In this document: piece after piece, positions 24,520 to 36,999 of the stretch | Position numbering within the stretch: the first letter of the stretch is position 1 | Layout of the letters: each line of letters starts with the position of its first letter | Assembly (NCBI GenBank): GCA_009760855.2 | Contig: WPIO01000001.1 | Span: 5,850,001 to 5,914,000 of the forward strand | DNA: 64,000 nucleotides | Source of the DNA: Cristatella mucedo | Lineage: Eukaryota > Bryozoa > Phylactolaemata > Cristatellidae | Reading direction: 5' to 3' | Made by a program: the position numbers and the translations under genes | Notes under the pieces: generated by a model | What the model was told of the DNA's origin: nothing | The model's input: the letters and a program-made list of their open reading frames with translations, nothing else | Databases searched by the model: none

Positions 24520-26398
24520 CGCTTAGGCTTTGCGTGCGCGACGAGAACAGTACAGCCCGTTTAGTCTTTGTTGCATTGCAGAGCTACTCACCTGCCGCCA
24601 GCTCTGACGAGCCACTACGCTGAGGCAGCCGACGGACTGGCCAACTACTCGGAAGTAGATAAGCGCTAAGCGAGGAAGAAGACCAATTAATGTGCTGCTG
24701 CAGCCAGAGCGCTGGAGCCGCGCGAGCGTCGCGTGGTCGCGAGCTCGGAGCGCGATGAGAGACGCTGGCCGAAGCCGCCGCCGCTGGTCGCCGCCGCAAG
24801 CTGCGAGTGGTCGCTGAAATACGTGCAATTGCTTTACCTAGGAGCGGACTACGCGATTAGTCAATTAGTGCTCGCTCGCTCGCTCGCTTTTAGCAAGCTC
24901 AGCGGTCAGCCGTGCGGCGCCAGTCCCGAGGCGCCCAGCCCGGACGCGCCGAATCGCTCCGTCTCCGACGATCCAGCCGCCGCAGAGAAGCGTGGTCGCG
25001 ACGAACGCGATTCAATTAGCGTGAGCGAGCGTGAGCTCCGATCGGCGTCTCGTCGTCGTCGCAATTGATTCGCGCTTCGCCTGCATAAAAGAGACTCTGG
25101 ATCCCAGCTAGATGTAGGTCGCGTGTCGGCAGCCGGTGGCCAAATTACCGAGCCGCGAATATCTACTTGAAAGCAAAAGATAACCGCGCATGTAAGCGTG
25201 TTGCTGCTCAAAGGTGCAGCTGCAACGACGCCCCTGCCTACTGTACCGCTCAGGCAATTCACTTCTATCCGTTCCACTTTTATATAAGGTGTCAATCAAA
25301 AGTATGCTTGTCACTATTTCGCAATTGAGTGTGAAATTATACGCTGAACTTCAATTAAGAGACTGCACACTGTATATACGAAGGCGAATTCGTAAATCGT
25401 ATCGCCTGTTTTGACTTGCCACGACATTCGCCATTGCTGGACCATTATGGTACTAAAAACATCGCAACAGCCTCAGCCTAAGCATGATGACACGCGGGGA
25501 GGACTCACTCAAGCTTTTATTCAGAGATATGCACTTAAAATTAGATTGTATGTTAATATTCAAGCAAAACGGCAACGTGAGAACTCGAGTAAGAAATTTT
25601 GAGTGCCGATTATCTCTAGCAGGCGATTTAATTGACATCTCACATGCACTATGCGTACATTCAGACCGCGTTCAGCTAGTCCTCTCTGCCTACCGGCTTG
25701 AGCTCAAAGGACACCTTCTGCGATTCATCAGCGGTGTTTCAAGATGACAGCCTTTGTCTCGGCACCATTCAGTTAGACGTTTCTTGGCTATTGCTTTCGG
25801 ACGGCTCGCTTGGGAACTTGCTAGCGCTGCTGCAGTGCAGAGCCTTTGCCCCGCACGCGCACCCGCCCGGAGGCGTAGCGGCGTCGCTCGGGATGACCTA
25901 CAGTGCGGTCGGAGCGGTTGTCGCCCGAGGCATTACGAGGTCATGACGCGCCGGACGAGCGCGGCGCGGCGCGCGCTTGCACGCGCGCCGGGATAGCAGC
26001 CAGAGCTGCGTTGCGACCGCGCTCCTCTCCGGACCCCGACGCTGGGGCTGTGCGCCTGACGAAACTGAGCGGCAGCAAGTCCGCATTTCCGCATTCCGCG
26101 AACGCCCCAGCCCGACCGGCGAGAAGCTCGGCGGCGGCGTCGCACGCGGCGCCGCTGCTCACGGCCGGCGCCGCCGACGGCTGGCGAAACCGCCAGCGTT
26201 CCTCGTCGCCGGCACTTGAAGGCGGCGGCGGCGGCGGCGCGGTTAGCCGCCGCCGATCGATGATCAAGAGGCGGCGGCAGGCATTTAAGTCGAAGAGAGG
26301 CCCGCTCGTCGAGGCCGCTTCCTAAGAGCGGACCGAGAGTCTGACGTTGGGCGCGGTGGGCTGGTCGGGCATCTCAGCCAGAGTTAGCTGCTCTCTCG
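24520..26398 (+). promoter_or_regulatory. GC/CpG-rich 5' region of the P2X gene
   Basis: Two CpG-rich blocks (24600-25080 and 25800-26398) flank a more AT-rich middle part. TATA-like words in plus orientation occur at about 25085 (CATAAAAG), 25279 (TTATATAAGG) and 26282 (CATTTAAG). Open frames on both strands are composition artefacts rich in Arg, Ala and Ser. Which TATA-like word, if any, is used cannot be decided from sequence. Confidence 0.4.
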
Positions 26399-27590
26399 AT
26401 GGCCTCGTCTACGTCCGTCAGAGCGGCTCTGGCTAGCTTCTTTCTCGAATACGACACCGTCAAAATGGTGCACGTCAAGTCGAAGGCGGTGGGAATCGCC
26501 AGCCGCTGGCTGCAATTGACGATTCTCTGCTACGTCTTCGGCTGGGTCATCTTCTGGAAAAGCGGCTACCAAAGCTTCGATGACGGCATCAGCGGCGTCA
26601 CGGCCAAGGTCAAAGGGGTGCAGCTGTCCAACCTGACGCACTCGTATCCCGAAGTGGGACTGCGCGTCTGGGACGCGGCGGACTATGTCGTGCCGCCTCA
26701 GCAGAGCAACTCGTTTTTCGTCATGACCAACGTCGTCATAACGCCCGACCAGACGCTGGGCCGCTGCGAGGAGGACCACTCGGTGGCCGCCGCTCGCTGC
26801 TCGGCGGACGCCGACTGCCCCGCCGGCCAGCCGCTCATGCTCGGCAGCGGAGCGCTCACGGGCCGCTGCGTCGACTCGACGCGGCGGCGGCGCGGCGGCG
26901 GCGGCGCGCGCGTGTGCGAAGTGCACGCCTGGTGCCCGGTGGAGATAGACGAGCCCGTCGTGCCGCAGCCGATACTGGACGGCTCGCGTCAGTTCACCGT
27001 GCTGATCAAGAACCACGTGTACTTTCCCCACTTCCGCAAGCGCCAGAGCAACGTCTTGCGCAGGTTCGATGGCAACTACCTGCGCTCGTGCGTGTACAGC
27101 AAGGCGGACGATCCGCTGTGTCCCGTCTTCCGCTTTGGCGACATTGTCGAGTCGATTCGCGGCGAGAACTACACGGAGCTCGCTTTTCGCGGTGCGGTGA
27201 TGTCGATACGAATCGACTGGGACTGCAACTATGACTACAGCGAGGAGAGCTGCCTGCCGTCGTACTCGTTCGAGCGCCTCGACGCGGCGCAGGGCAGCTC
27301 CGCGGCGGCGTCGCAGGGCTACAACTTTCGGTTCGCCCACTACTACTCGGAGGGAGGGGTTCGCAAGAGGACCCTGTTCAAAGCGTACGGCCTGCTGTTC
27401 ATAATCAGCGTGACGGCGAGAGCGCGAGCGTTCGACGTGGTGCCGCTGCTGCTAAATCTCAGCAGCGGCATGGCGCTGATGTCGCTCGCCACCATAGTGA
27501 GTGACATCATTCTCCTCTTCCTGCACCGTCGGCGGGCTCAGTTCAAGAACGCCGCGATCGAGCTGATGCGCCGCGGCGGCAGCAGCAGCC

Positions 27591-27636
<46 letters not shown>

Positions 27637-27685
27637 AAGCGGTGCCAGCCGGGTCTCGTCGGCGTCCCCGAAAGCTGGCGCGTAG
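26399..27685 (+). CDS. P2X-type ATP-gated cation channel subunit, intact, intronless
   Basis: A 428-aa full-length P2X subunit; such proteins form trimeric plasma-membrane channels opened by extracellular ATP. N-terminal YDTVK (18-22) is the conserved Y-x-T-x-K site. TM1 is about 37-54 (LCYVFGWVIFW). ATP contacts: K70 and K72 in TAKVKG, NFR at about 309-311, and Lys at about 328 in LFKAYG. Ten ectodomain cysteines (about 123, 134, 140, 157, 173, 179, 231, 241, 276, 285) match the family disulphide set. N-glycosylation sites lie at NLT (78) and NYT (257). TM2 is about 346-373 with a conserved late Asp. Odd points: the cytoplasmic Y-x-x-x-K retention motif after TM2 aligns with QFKNA and is missing; an RRRRGGGG insert lies in the Cys-rich head; and the tail has a run of about 16 Gly from GGC repeats. 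Vertebrate P2X genes have about a dozen exons, so the single exon is notable. The ATG at 26399 precedes the conserved N-terminus by a normal distance. Confidence 0.95.
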
Positions 27686-27822
27686 AAAACTTTAAAGTGC
27701 GGCCGTTGCTTTACCTAAAAGATTGAACGTGTTGCGCACGGCTGACCGCTGCGGCTGCTTCGCTTATGTGCCGAAAAGCAAGTCTTTCAGCAACGAGCAA
27801 AACGACGTGAATTTGTTCTGGA

Positions 27823-27828
27823 ATTAAA
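27823..27828 (+). promoter_or_regulatory. Candidate poly(A) signal of the P2X gene
   Basis: ATTAAA lies 138 nt past the P2X stop codon, followed by a T-rich CTTTATTGTTACC stretch. Position and sequence fit, but no transcript evidence is available. Confidence 0.45.
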
Positions 27829-28029
27829 CTTCACTTTATTGTTACCATTATTGAGTGCGAAGCCTACAACTCGTCGGTTGGCTGACAGATCGCCTGGAAG
27901 AGGCTTGGCTTCGCGGTGCCCCTGTTCTCCAAGGCTATCGTCCCACGTATCTGAAGGTTATGTCAGGTATTTGATGCGTGGGCGAGTGGAGAGGGAGAGA
28001 GGAGAGGACACGAAGAGACACGGAGTATT

Positions 28030-28125
28030 TGCGAGTATGTGTGTGCGTGCGCGTGTTTATGTGCACGCTTGTGTATGTGTGTGTATGTGTGTGTGTGTGC
28101 GTGTGTGTGTGCGTGCTTGAGTTTG

Positions 28126-28161
<36 letters not shown>

Positions 28162-28203
28162 CGTGCATGCGTGCGTGCGTGCGCGCGCGCGCGTGTGTGT
28201 GAC
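28030..28203. repeat. (TG)n/(CG)n alternating purine-pyrimidine tract
   Basis: Nearly continuous TG, TGCG and CGCG dinucleotides over about 170 bp, including a pure CGCGCGCG core near 28183. It gives spurious Cys-Val frames. Such tracts are prone to Z-DNA. Confidence 0.95.
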
Positions 28204-28274
28204 GGGAGAACGAAAGTGATAATGTCTGCATCTGTGTTATGTGCTCACGAGTGGGGCACTTGCGTGTTTTTATA

Positions 28275-28890
<616 letters not shown>

Positions 28891-28899
28891 AGAGAGACA

Positions 28900-29300
28900 A
28901 AGACGCTATAGTAGATAGTAGCTGGTAGTAGGAGATCGCTCGGCGAGCGCAGCGAGCGCCAACTTAGAGGCGCGGCCGGCGCTGAAACGCAACAGCTCGG
29001 AGCAGCGCCGGCCGCACCGCCCTATAATTAGCGAGTTTTCTCGCCCTCGAGCGGCAGCCTCTGGCGGTCTCCCACGTGACCGGGCTGGCCCCTGGCGCGT
29101 CGTTGTCGCTAGTCGCTTGTGCGATGGCGGCTGGGCGGTGTGACGCGACGAGCGCAGAGCTGGCGGCTGCGCTCGTCGCTCAGCGCCGATGAAAGAGATG
29201 AGGTAGGAGGAGTCGGGCCTGCGCTGCCGACAAGCGAGCGGGGAACACTCTGCCATCGTCTGAAGTCGTCAAGACAACAGAAATGCTGGGTCGAATGGCT
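28900..29300. other. CpG-rich island downstream of the microsatellite
   Basis: GC/CpG-rich block without a recognisable coding exon on either strand. It may be a promoter island, but no linked gene was identified. Confidence 0.3.
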
Positions 29301-31314
29301 TATGACCATTCGTCTTCGACTAGTTAATGTTAGGCTAGCACTCGCCGCTGGTCACTCACCACCGCCACTCAAAATTCAGTAGAACCATTAAAAACATAAT
29401 GTCTAAGCTCGTATGGATCTGCATGACTAATTAATGCAATCCACAATATTTCCTCGCTCAGTGATAGCCAAATGAATAATGGTAACGCTGCGGTGGTGCA
29501 GTGTGTTCATTTTATATGCTAATTATCCAACAGTGCATCTCACAGCACTCCGATTTGGCTCTGCACCTGAGTTGACGAGGGTGTAATGGTCTACATCTGG
29601 CGTCAGGATCGTCGGCCAGCTTCCGAAAGTGGAGTAACTCCCACTACCCGATTCAGTGGATTGGCTTGGACTATTTAAGCTATTGTATCAACAGGTTTCG
29701 CAGCTCTACAGTATTCATTCTTAGCTCATCCAGTGATTAAGACGGCAGCAGTATGCGTGTCTATTGAACTCGCTGAATTTATTCTGTTTCAGCTCAAGGA
29801 AAGCAGAGCGTGTTCTGTCCGCCTTCAGACTACAGATGCAATGTATCTTTACTAACTTGTTCAAGATGGTTGCGCAAACTGTACAGCTGCTTACCTCACG
29901 ATCATCCGCTTTCAGTCTCATAAAAACGAAGGCACTTTACATATACCATATTTGCAGTTCCAACTGATGCAAAAGCTGCCAAAAGAAGCCATAGTTATCA
30001 CGTAAAACTTCTAAATGTCACAGCTTAAGGTTTATTTACTTAGATAAGCCTTTAGTCGGGTTGCAGAAGCATTTTACAGCATGACTGCTAATTGAATTAA
30101 AGAATATTCTGGCTATCGTTTTCCTTAAGTTTGAATTTAGAACTGTTGAGTCAGGCTACGATAATTGTGGCTACCGATCTACCTCATTGAGATCCGCTGG
30201 TGATACGCAACCCGCCAAAGTACCTGAAGCTGAAAATGTCGGCTGTCGGCGGCGCGACCGCCGGGTGACCGGACAGCACTTTTACGCTGCTTCGTCTAGC
30301 AGCCCACGGCAGCGGTGGGTACACCGTATCTCTTTTCTGCCTGGCACTGAACGTCCCCTTACGGTTCAGCGTAACGAGCAGGGAACGTGGCTGACGGCAA
30401 GAGCTGCGCTTGGGCGCCGCATGCGTATCCGCAACAAACGACCTTCACGAGAGAAGAGCTATTCGGAATTTCTGTCTAGCAGTTAAGCGAGCCAAACAGT
30501 TTTTTCCAGTACACGTTCTATCAAGCAGACAAGCTGGCAATAGGCTTCCGTTTGCACATAGGTTTAGGACGCCGGTTTCCACTTACTTAGGGAAAATTTT
30601 GCCAATCTGATCTCACGATTTGAATTTATCCTTTATAGTTTGCATCAAGTAAGCATACTGGACTAGCTGGGTTATTTTTCTGTTCATCAGTGTCAGAAGC
30701 TAGCAGTTAAATAAGAAGTATGCTAGAGCTCACTGCCTGTAGACTTTATTTGCTAAGTCATAGACGTCTATTACACACAAACCCCGGACGTACCAGTCGT
30801 TATCTTTCCGCGTGACGGCCGGACTTTCTCACTTTAATTGGTAGGGGTTGTGGTGGTTTTTGCTGATATTTAGGGATTTTCTAGTGTGAGTGAAATGGCC
30901 AGACCAACCCGACAAGCCTATATTTACCCGTCTATCCAGTAAGCCACTAAAACCGGCGATTAACAATAATCGTGTGGGCACCATCTATAAATGAGAAGCA
31001 GTCAGGTAGGGAGCAGGTTCTTGATGTGGCTAGCACGCTATAATAATGCTAACCAAATGAGAACCACTCACTGTAACCTAGTTGCCCAAGCTCGGCTAAG
31101 TTTATTTGAAATGGTAATTTATCGAGCTATAGGTGCATGAGCTATTAATTGGCATTCGAATCTGAGCAACTCAAGTAGCCTCAGTCAAAAGAAACTAAAA
31201 GCAAAATTACAGTCCGTGACAGTTGTTGCAGGTGCATCTAACGCTGCAGATGCAGTTAGATCTACGGCTCAATGTGCAGCTGAATCTACGGCTGCATATT
31301 AAAGTTGCACTTAA
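29301..31314. other. Intergenic, no gene recognised
   Basis: Average to AT-rich unique DNA. Near 31220-31300 a degenerate tandem unit (CAGTTAGATCTACGGCTCAA type) gives a leucine-rich pseudo-frame right before a LINE-B copy. A 99-codon frame at 30187-30486 has no motif support. Confidence 0.4.
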
Positions 31315-31965
31315 GGCTCTAACAGGCGCTTACAGCTGGTGCAAATCACAACAGCTAGGCTTTTCTGTCGTGAGCGTCGCAGTTGCCACATCACACCACT
31401 TCTCGTCGACCTGCACTGGCTACCAGCCAAACAAAGGATCGACTTCAGGTTTTTGTCGCTCACTTTTAGATCCCTTTATTCTTTGGCTCCAACTTACCTA
31501 TACGATCTACTCCACCACCAGGTCAAGCATCGTACCACCCACTTTTCGGAATCTAACTGTTTACCAATACCTCATACAAATCTCAAGCTCTTTGGAGACC
31601 CTGCATTTAGTTCGTATGCTTCCAAAGCTTGGAACTCACTCCCGACATGCTTCACGACATCCCCTGACTTTACCACATTTAAAAAGAACTTAAAAACGCA
31701 CCTACTTATGACAGCATTTAGCGGGTCACTCTGATTCGTCTTTAATGTGCCTGTGCGTTCTGACACTGTGCATGCTGCCACTAGCCACACTTGCATACTG
31801 ACCCTGTGATGTCACCCCTAACCGTGTTCCTCATGTTGTTTATCAAGCATGAGACCACTTACCATTCGATCGCGTTTCCTCTGCAGCAAATGTAAAGCCC
31901 CTAGAAAGAGATTGAGTGATCTGAGGGCGATTTATCAAGTGTATTATAATTATTATTAAGGCTGA
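31315..31965 (+). mobile_element. LINE-B 3' fragment
   Basis: Plus-strand copy with CHITPLLVDLHWLPAKQRID, FRSLYSLAPTYLYDLLHH and AFSSYASKAWNSLPTCFTTS readable in one frame between 31370 and 31720, then stops. It ends in CCTAGAAAGAGATTGAGTGA, GAGGGCGATTTATC and a TAT/TTA tail at 31945-31965. One of the cleaner LINE-B C-termini. Confidence 0.9.
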
Positions 31966-32574
31966 ACGCATCTCTACATCTACGACTGCTTACATATTCT
32001 CTACCTAGTTGATCTGCAGTGCTGGTGCAGCGGAAGTTACTCTAGCCGTTGTTTGCGGAAGTCACCGTTGTAGAGAATAAGCTTACCGTTTATTCAACTC
32101 CTTTAGTAATATGAAAAAGCGCTAATGTAATTTGACGATTAGGTCAGATACTATGTGAGTCTAACTGCTAAGAGTCCAAGCAAAGGTATCAATATCAGTC
32201 TCACTGAGTTTACTTCTGGTTAATACAACTCTTTCGCGGCCGCAGCCTTTTAAAAATGCTTCCTGATTCTAAATTAAGTGAGGCAATCGTAGTTGCATTT
32301 GTAAGGACTAGGTTACAGCGAAATCTTAGCATGAGCTATCAGATACTCACAAGAAAAGTGATAACTGAAACATTGCAGTCTAACCAAGATTGAATGGATT
32401 GAGTATAGCTGCTTAGCTCGGAGTCGAGTCAAAAGTGGCCTACAATAAGAAGAGAATGTAAGACTTCGGAGTACTCAAAGAAGCTGCAATAAGCTTTACT
32501 CGACCAGGAAAGGAATCTGGCCATTAAAGATGGCAAGATTTAAATGAAGACCTTTGATGAACAGGTACTGAAAG
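31966..32574. other. Intergenic, no gene recognised
   Basis: Unique AT-rich DNA between LINE-B and SINE-1, no signal found. Confidence 0.4.
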
Positions 32575-32769
32575 CAACTCAAAGCAAAATTCTTCTTCAA
32601 TCTAGCTGTCTCAGCAGCCTCTTTTGCATAGCGACAGAGGAGCCCTTACGGCTATCACCACCACTTGCAGTGGCAATGAAGGATCGCCCACCGCAGGATT
32701 CGAACCCACAACTTTGGGACCAAGGTCGTGAAAAGCAATCGCCTTACTTAATGTGCTATCACGGCTCAC
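32575..32769 (-). mobile_element. SINE-1 (tRNA-derived)
   Basis: Minus-strand SINE. The head GAGCCGTGATAGCACATTAA carries a drifted A-box, and a perfect B-box GGTTCGAATCC is at 32696-32706. The body GATCCTTCATTGCCACTGC and the GGCTGCTGAGACAGCTAG end are shared with the copies at 44.0 and 48.0 kb. Confidence 0.85.
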
Positions 32770-33089
32770 CAATCGAGGCTTCTATCATCAAAAGTCCAAT
32801 GCAAACTCTTCGTGATGTGGAGACTGTTTGGACATGCCATACACATAGTTTGGACACGACGTGCCGGCTGCAAGCCTGTTTGAATGATTAAAAACACTTC
32901 AGCTGTGTGCTCAATATTCCATTTTTATTACCGAGATCGCGATTTATTCGCCGACACTGAATTACATTCGAAAACTTTGCCATTCTCACATCCAATTTAC
33001 GTGCTAAAAATCCAAGTAAACAACTACAGTAAAGATTGGAAGTTATATAGCTGCTTAAGTCTTAACTAATTATTGTAAATTCCCTTTTG

Positions 33090-33718
33090 GCTGAACAGCA
33101 AAAAAAGTCACTAGGCCACTGCAGCTGGCGATGAATATGGCTCCAAGGCTAGTTTTCAAGTCCCACAGGTTTGGCCACGTGTCTAATTTGCTGAAAGAGC
33201 TTGTGTGGCTGCTGGATGATCAACCGATACGAGCAAAGTTCTTACACTCATCCACAAGGCACGCCGAGGCATGGCTCCTCCACACCTAAGTGAACTGCTG
33301 CACCAGTTTCAGCCTCCCCGTACCTTCAAGTCTTGTATGGAGGAGAAATTAGTTGTTCCATTCCTCCGCTTAGATACCATAGATAACAGAAGCTGTTGCT
33401 CTGCAGGTCCTAGAGTGTGGAACTCGTGCAATTCTTACACAACGAAAATTACTCTACTGTTTCCGACTATGGCACATCCCTTCCAGCCGCCCCAGCTGCT
33501 ACTTCAGTGCTACTCACTATTTGAACTGTTGTCCTGACTTAGCTATGCTTCTCACGTTATTTGTTGCATGGGATGAAGTCTTTTGGCTACTGAATGGGTA
33601 CCGAAAGCAGCTAACGTTTAGTAGTCATACAAAACTCTCCTGCGTAACACTCACACAGTCAATGGGACTTTGCGGAATTACAAACGAAGATACATTATAT
33701 TACTTTACATTACATTAG
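33090..33718 (+). mobile_element. LINE-A 3' fragment
   Basis: Plus-strand copy starting near the block that gives FPFWLNSKKSH-type residues. It contains TRHAEAWLLHT and CSAGPRVWNS-like C-terminal blocks, and ends with TGCGTAACACTCACACAGTC and a TTACATTACATTA tail at 33700-33718. Tail-to-tail with the LINE-B copy that begins 27 bp further on. Confidence 0.88.
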
Positions 33719-33744
33719 CGGCCATTTCTGCTGTTATTGAAGGC

Positions 33745-34310
33745 AATAATAATAATAATAATAATAATTATTATGCACTTGATAAAGCGCCCTCAGAGAA
33801 CTTAATCACTTTCTAGGCGCTTTACATTTGCTGCAAAGGGAGACGCAATTGAATGGTGAGTAAAATCATGCTTGAAAAACAAACAAAATGATTAATATGG
33901 TTAGAGGTGACATGCACAGGGTCAGCATGCAAATGTGGTTAGTGGAAGCATGCACAGTGTCAGCACGCATAACCACATCAAGGACGAATCACAGGGACCC
34001 ACTGAATGCTGTCCTAAATAGGTGTTTTTTTAAGTGCTTTTTTAAAGTGGTCAGGTCAGGGGATGTTCTGATGCAGGTCGGGAGGGAGTTCCAGGCTTTG
34101 GGAGCATACGAACTAAATGCACGGTCTCCAAAGGATTAGGTTTGTACGAGGTATTTCTAGACTGTTGGATTCCGAAAAGCGGGTGGTATGATGCTTGACC
34201 TGATGGGGGAGTATATCGGAGAGATAGGCTAGAGCCATAGAATGAAGGGACCTAAAAGTGAGCGACAAAACCTTGAAGTCAATCCAGTAAGCAGCACAAA
34301 GAATTACGTA
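33745..34310 (-). mobile_element. LINE-B 3' fragment with (ATT)n tail
   Basis: Minus-strand copy. The forward strand begins with AAT triplets (33747-33770), then the family end as GCGCCCTCAGAGAACTTAAT and TCACTTTCTAGGCGCTTTAC. It continues through the FSSYAPKAWNSLP-type block to about 34300. Frames are broken. Confidence 0.9.
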
Positions 34311-34799
34311 GTACTACGTAGATATCTCTTAAGCAACAAGAGATGCAATATACTTTGCTGATTTCATCGTTGCTAGGGAACCGATGGCTAGAACAGAATA
34401 CGAATTATCATTAAAGATTAGCCTCTTTGTTGCATTGCTACAAAAGCCTCGGCAGCTGTGCCCCTTCCCACCAAGATCAGATATCCTGCATTTGATTAGC
34501 GAGTCCGCAGCATGGAACAAAATAAGAAAAAATAAGGACTGACATTTTTACATGCTAGATAAGACGCATGGAAGATATATCTTTGCCTGTAGGGAATGGC
34601 TACGTAAGCACACCATCACAAAGTGGATCCTGGCTTGCAGTCTGCGAGCCAGTGTGCATGCGCACACATGCACATGTTTAAGCGTAGGCGAAGCACACAC
34701 ACACACTAACACACGCGAGCGAGAGCTGAATTTCAAGCGTCACATCTGCTAGTACTTCATAGCAATGGTAAGCTATGTAGTGTTCTTTATGCGGACAAA

Positions 34800-34885
34800 T
34801 AGAATTGAATTCTGATGGACTTGAACTCACGACGACATGAAGCTTGCTGTGGACCAACCAGTCCGCCGGGCTGAGACCCAGTGGG
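34800..34885 (-). repeat. tRNA-like SINE fragment
   Basis: The minus strand carries CCGGCGGACTGGTTGG (A-box-like) and GTGAGTTCAAGTCCATC (B-box-like) at the right spacing. No matching acceptor stem and no recognised body, so this is only a likely SINE-head relic. Confidence 0.4.
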
Positions 34886-36990
34886 ATGCTGCTCCTGTCA
34901 CAGCAAAGCGACGTGCAATCCTGTGTATCCAGCTGTTTGAACTCAGGAGTATTAGCTAGTGTTCGCAAACCTGTGTAACCAACCAAGCTCTCATAAATCG
35001 TTGTCGTCCTTGCAAATGCATGGTCAGTTAGTAGAGGTAGAGCTTAGCGCCTACAATCAAGACTACTTTGTGGTATGGGCAGTTTCACCAGTGAACAAGG
35101 AAACCACGACGACTATTTCAAAGCGCGAAAGAATAAAAATAACAATAAGTCAACGAAGCTCTTGATGTATTTGTCCATATTCCACAGCTGAAAAAGTGCT
35201 TCATCTGACCACAGAAATCACCATTTTGGTCTGCTGAAAAATCTTTCGATCTCCTTTTAATGAGGTCTAAGCCACAAGTTATGACCTTTCTGGAATCTAT
35301 AGATTATCACGCCAGAGCCAATAGTAATTTCCAATATGAGCTTCCATAATCTGGCTATTTAACTTGCTATAGTTTCATTATTTAGGAGCATGTGAACAGT
35401 AGCTTGAAGCTTGCCGGCTTGTTCTAAGCTCGCCGCCAGCTACCTGAATCCTGTGCGGACTGCAAGTTCAAGCTCAATGATGAGACAGAGTCCGTTTATA
35501 ATGCTGATTGTCATAAGCTGAGAGCCTAGGCTGTACTTAAGAACGCACACGCACTAAAAGTGGACATTCAAAACCCGAAGGGACTTAATGCCGGAGGGAA
35601 AGTCCAGCAGCATGGTTACAGGGTTTAGGCGGCTGCACTCTGACGAGAGAACTAGTGACGACGGTGATTTACATATTACTGCTGGACACCTGGTTGCTAT
35701 GAAAATCGCCGGACCATACAGCGATCAAACATAATTAGTCTTGCTAAAATCTAAGGAAGTACGTGTGCGTAACTGTGAGCCAAAGCTGTAATCGGGCACT
35801 CTCGCCGCAACAGCTGTCGTAACAAGCTTAATTATCCCAACAGAGATATTACCACTGCCCGAATCGCTCGACGTTCTACTTTTCTTTTCGAAACCAAGGT
35901 AACTAGAACAATAGTATTTAATAGTAACACCTAATATAAAAAACAAAATTATCCAAGAAGTGCAGGTTTTAAGTTTGTATAGATTCATGATGAGTAACAA
36001 CGTTTTTTTCCATAGTGCCCTTGCTTGAGGCTTAAGTTTGAGGCGTGGATAGTAGAGCCGTAGTTAGCCCAGAACCCTTATCCACACAGCTTACGTGCAT
36101 ATGATTTTCATTCTTTTTTAATGAGAAGGTTTTCTCACACACTACGCTGCAAGCTCGAGTACTTATAAACACTCGCTTGTTTTCGTTTAGACAGTTTCTG
36201 GCAACGAGCCACAAGCGTTGCTCTCCATTACACAACAGTCCCAGACTGCTTTTTATGACCAGCTAAGCTCTAGCTTGGTTTTCCTAAAAAAAATAATAAT
36301 ATTAGCTGAGATGAAATTTCGTATGTACATTGCCCGAAGAGAACTAAAGCTTCTTTATTCTGGTACTTTAGAGCTCTCTACGACAGAATAAATAACCAGG
36401 CTGCTTCGGAGCCACTCAGAGGCCACATGTTTAGTGTCAAGGCCGCTTGACTATAAGGTACATGACTCAAACAAAACTGGTGATAAAAATTAAATTTCCA
36501 TTTAGAACTCAGCCTATGGGCTGTCTGGAGTGACTGCATGGCGCGTGGGAACAAGACAGTGATTAAAAAAGCGCTCTCTCAGTGGCACCGCAAGACTAGA
36601 GGGGTAGAGCAAGTTTTTCGCGTACGAACATGATGACGGACGAATATTTGTTATCTTGAAGCTTCACAGGAGAGTCAATGAAAGTGCATAACAATAATTT
36701 CGAAAGCCTTCCCATTGTATACACCAAGAGAAAGGTGTATACCCTACGCTTCGCAAATGCAATCGTATCAAGTGTTTTACCCAAGTCGCACGCATTTACC
36801 CGCAGGAGCCGTCTTTTGTTATCGCTTCACTCTCAGGGAGACCTACTGTTGAACGACTCTCTTTTCTTAAGGGTTTTCGCTAGCAAAAGGCAAGCATATC
36901 GGCCTGTCAAAGCTATCGAGTGACTTTTCTCATTTGAAGGTCAAAAAGAAAAGAAATCACCATAAAAAAGATCAACCCTTTGTGGACTTT
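34886..36990. other. Intergenic, no gene recognised
   Basis: AT-rich unique DNA with short unsupported frames on both strands. Confidence 0.4.
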
Positions 36991-36999
36991 GCGATTCAG

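Noticed and set aside
25903-26325. Overlapping Arg/Ala/Ser-rich frames on both strands upstream of P2X
   Set aside because: Composition artefact of the CpG island; several mutually overlapping frames, none with motifs.
26384-27340. 318-codon minus-strand open frame
   Set aside because: Antisense shadow of the P2X coding sequence caused by high GC; it has no domain of its own.
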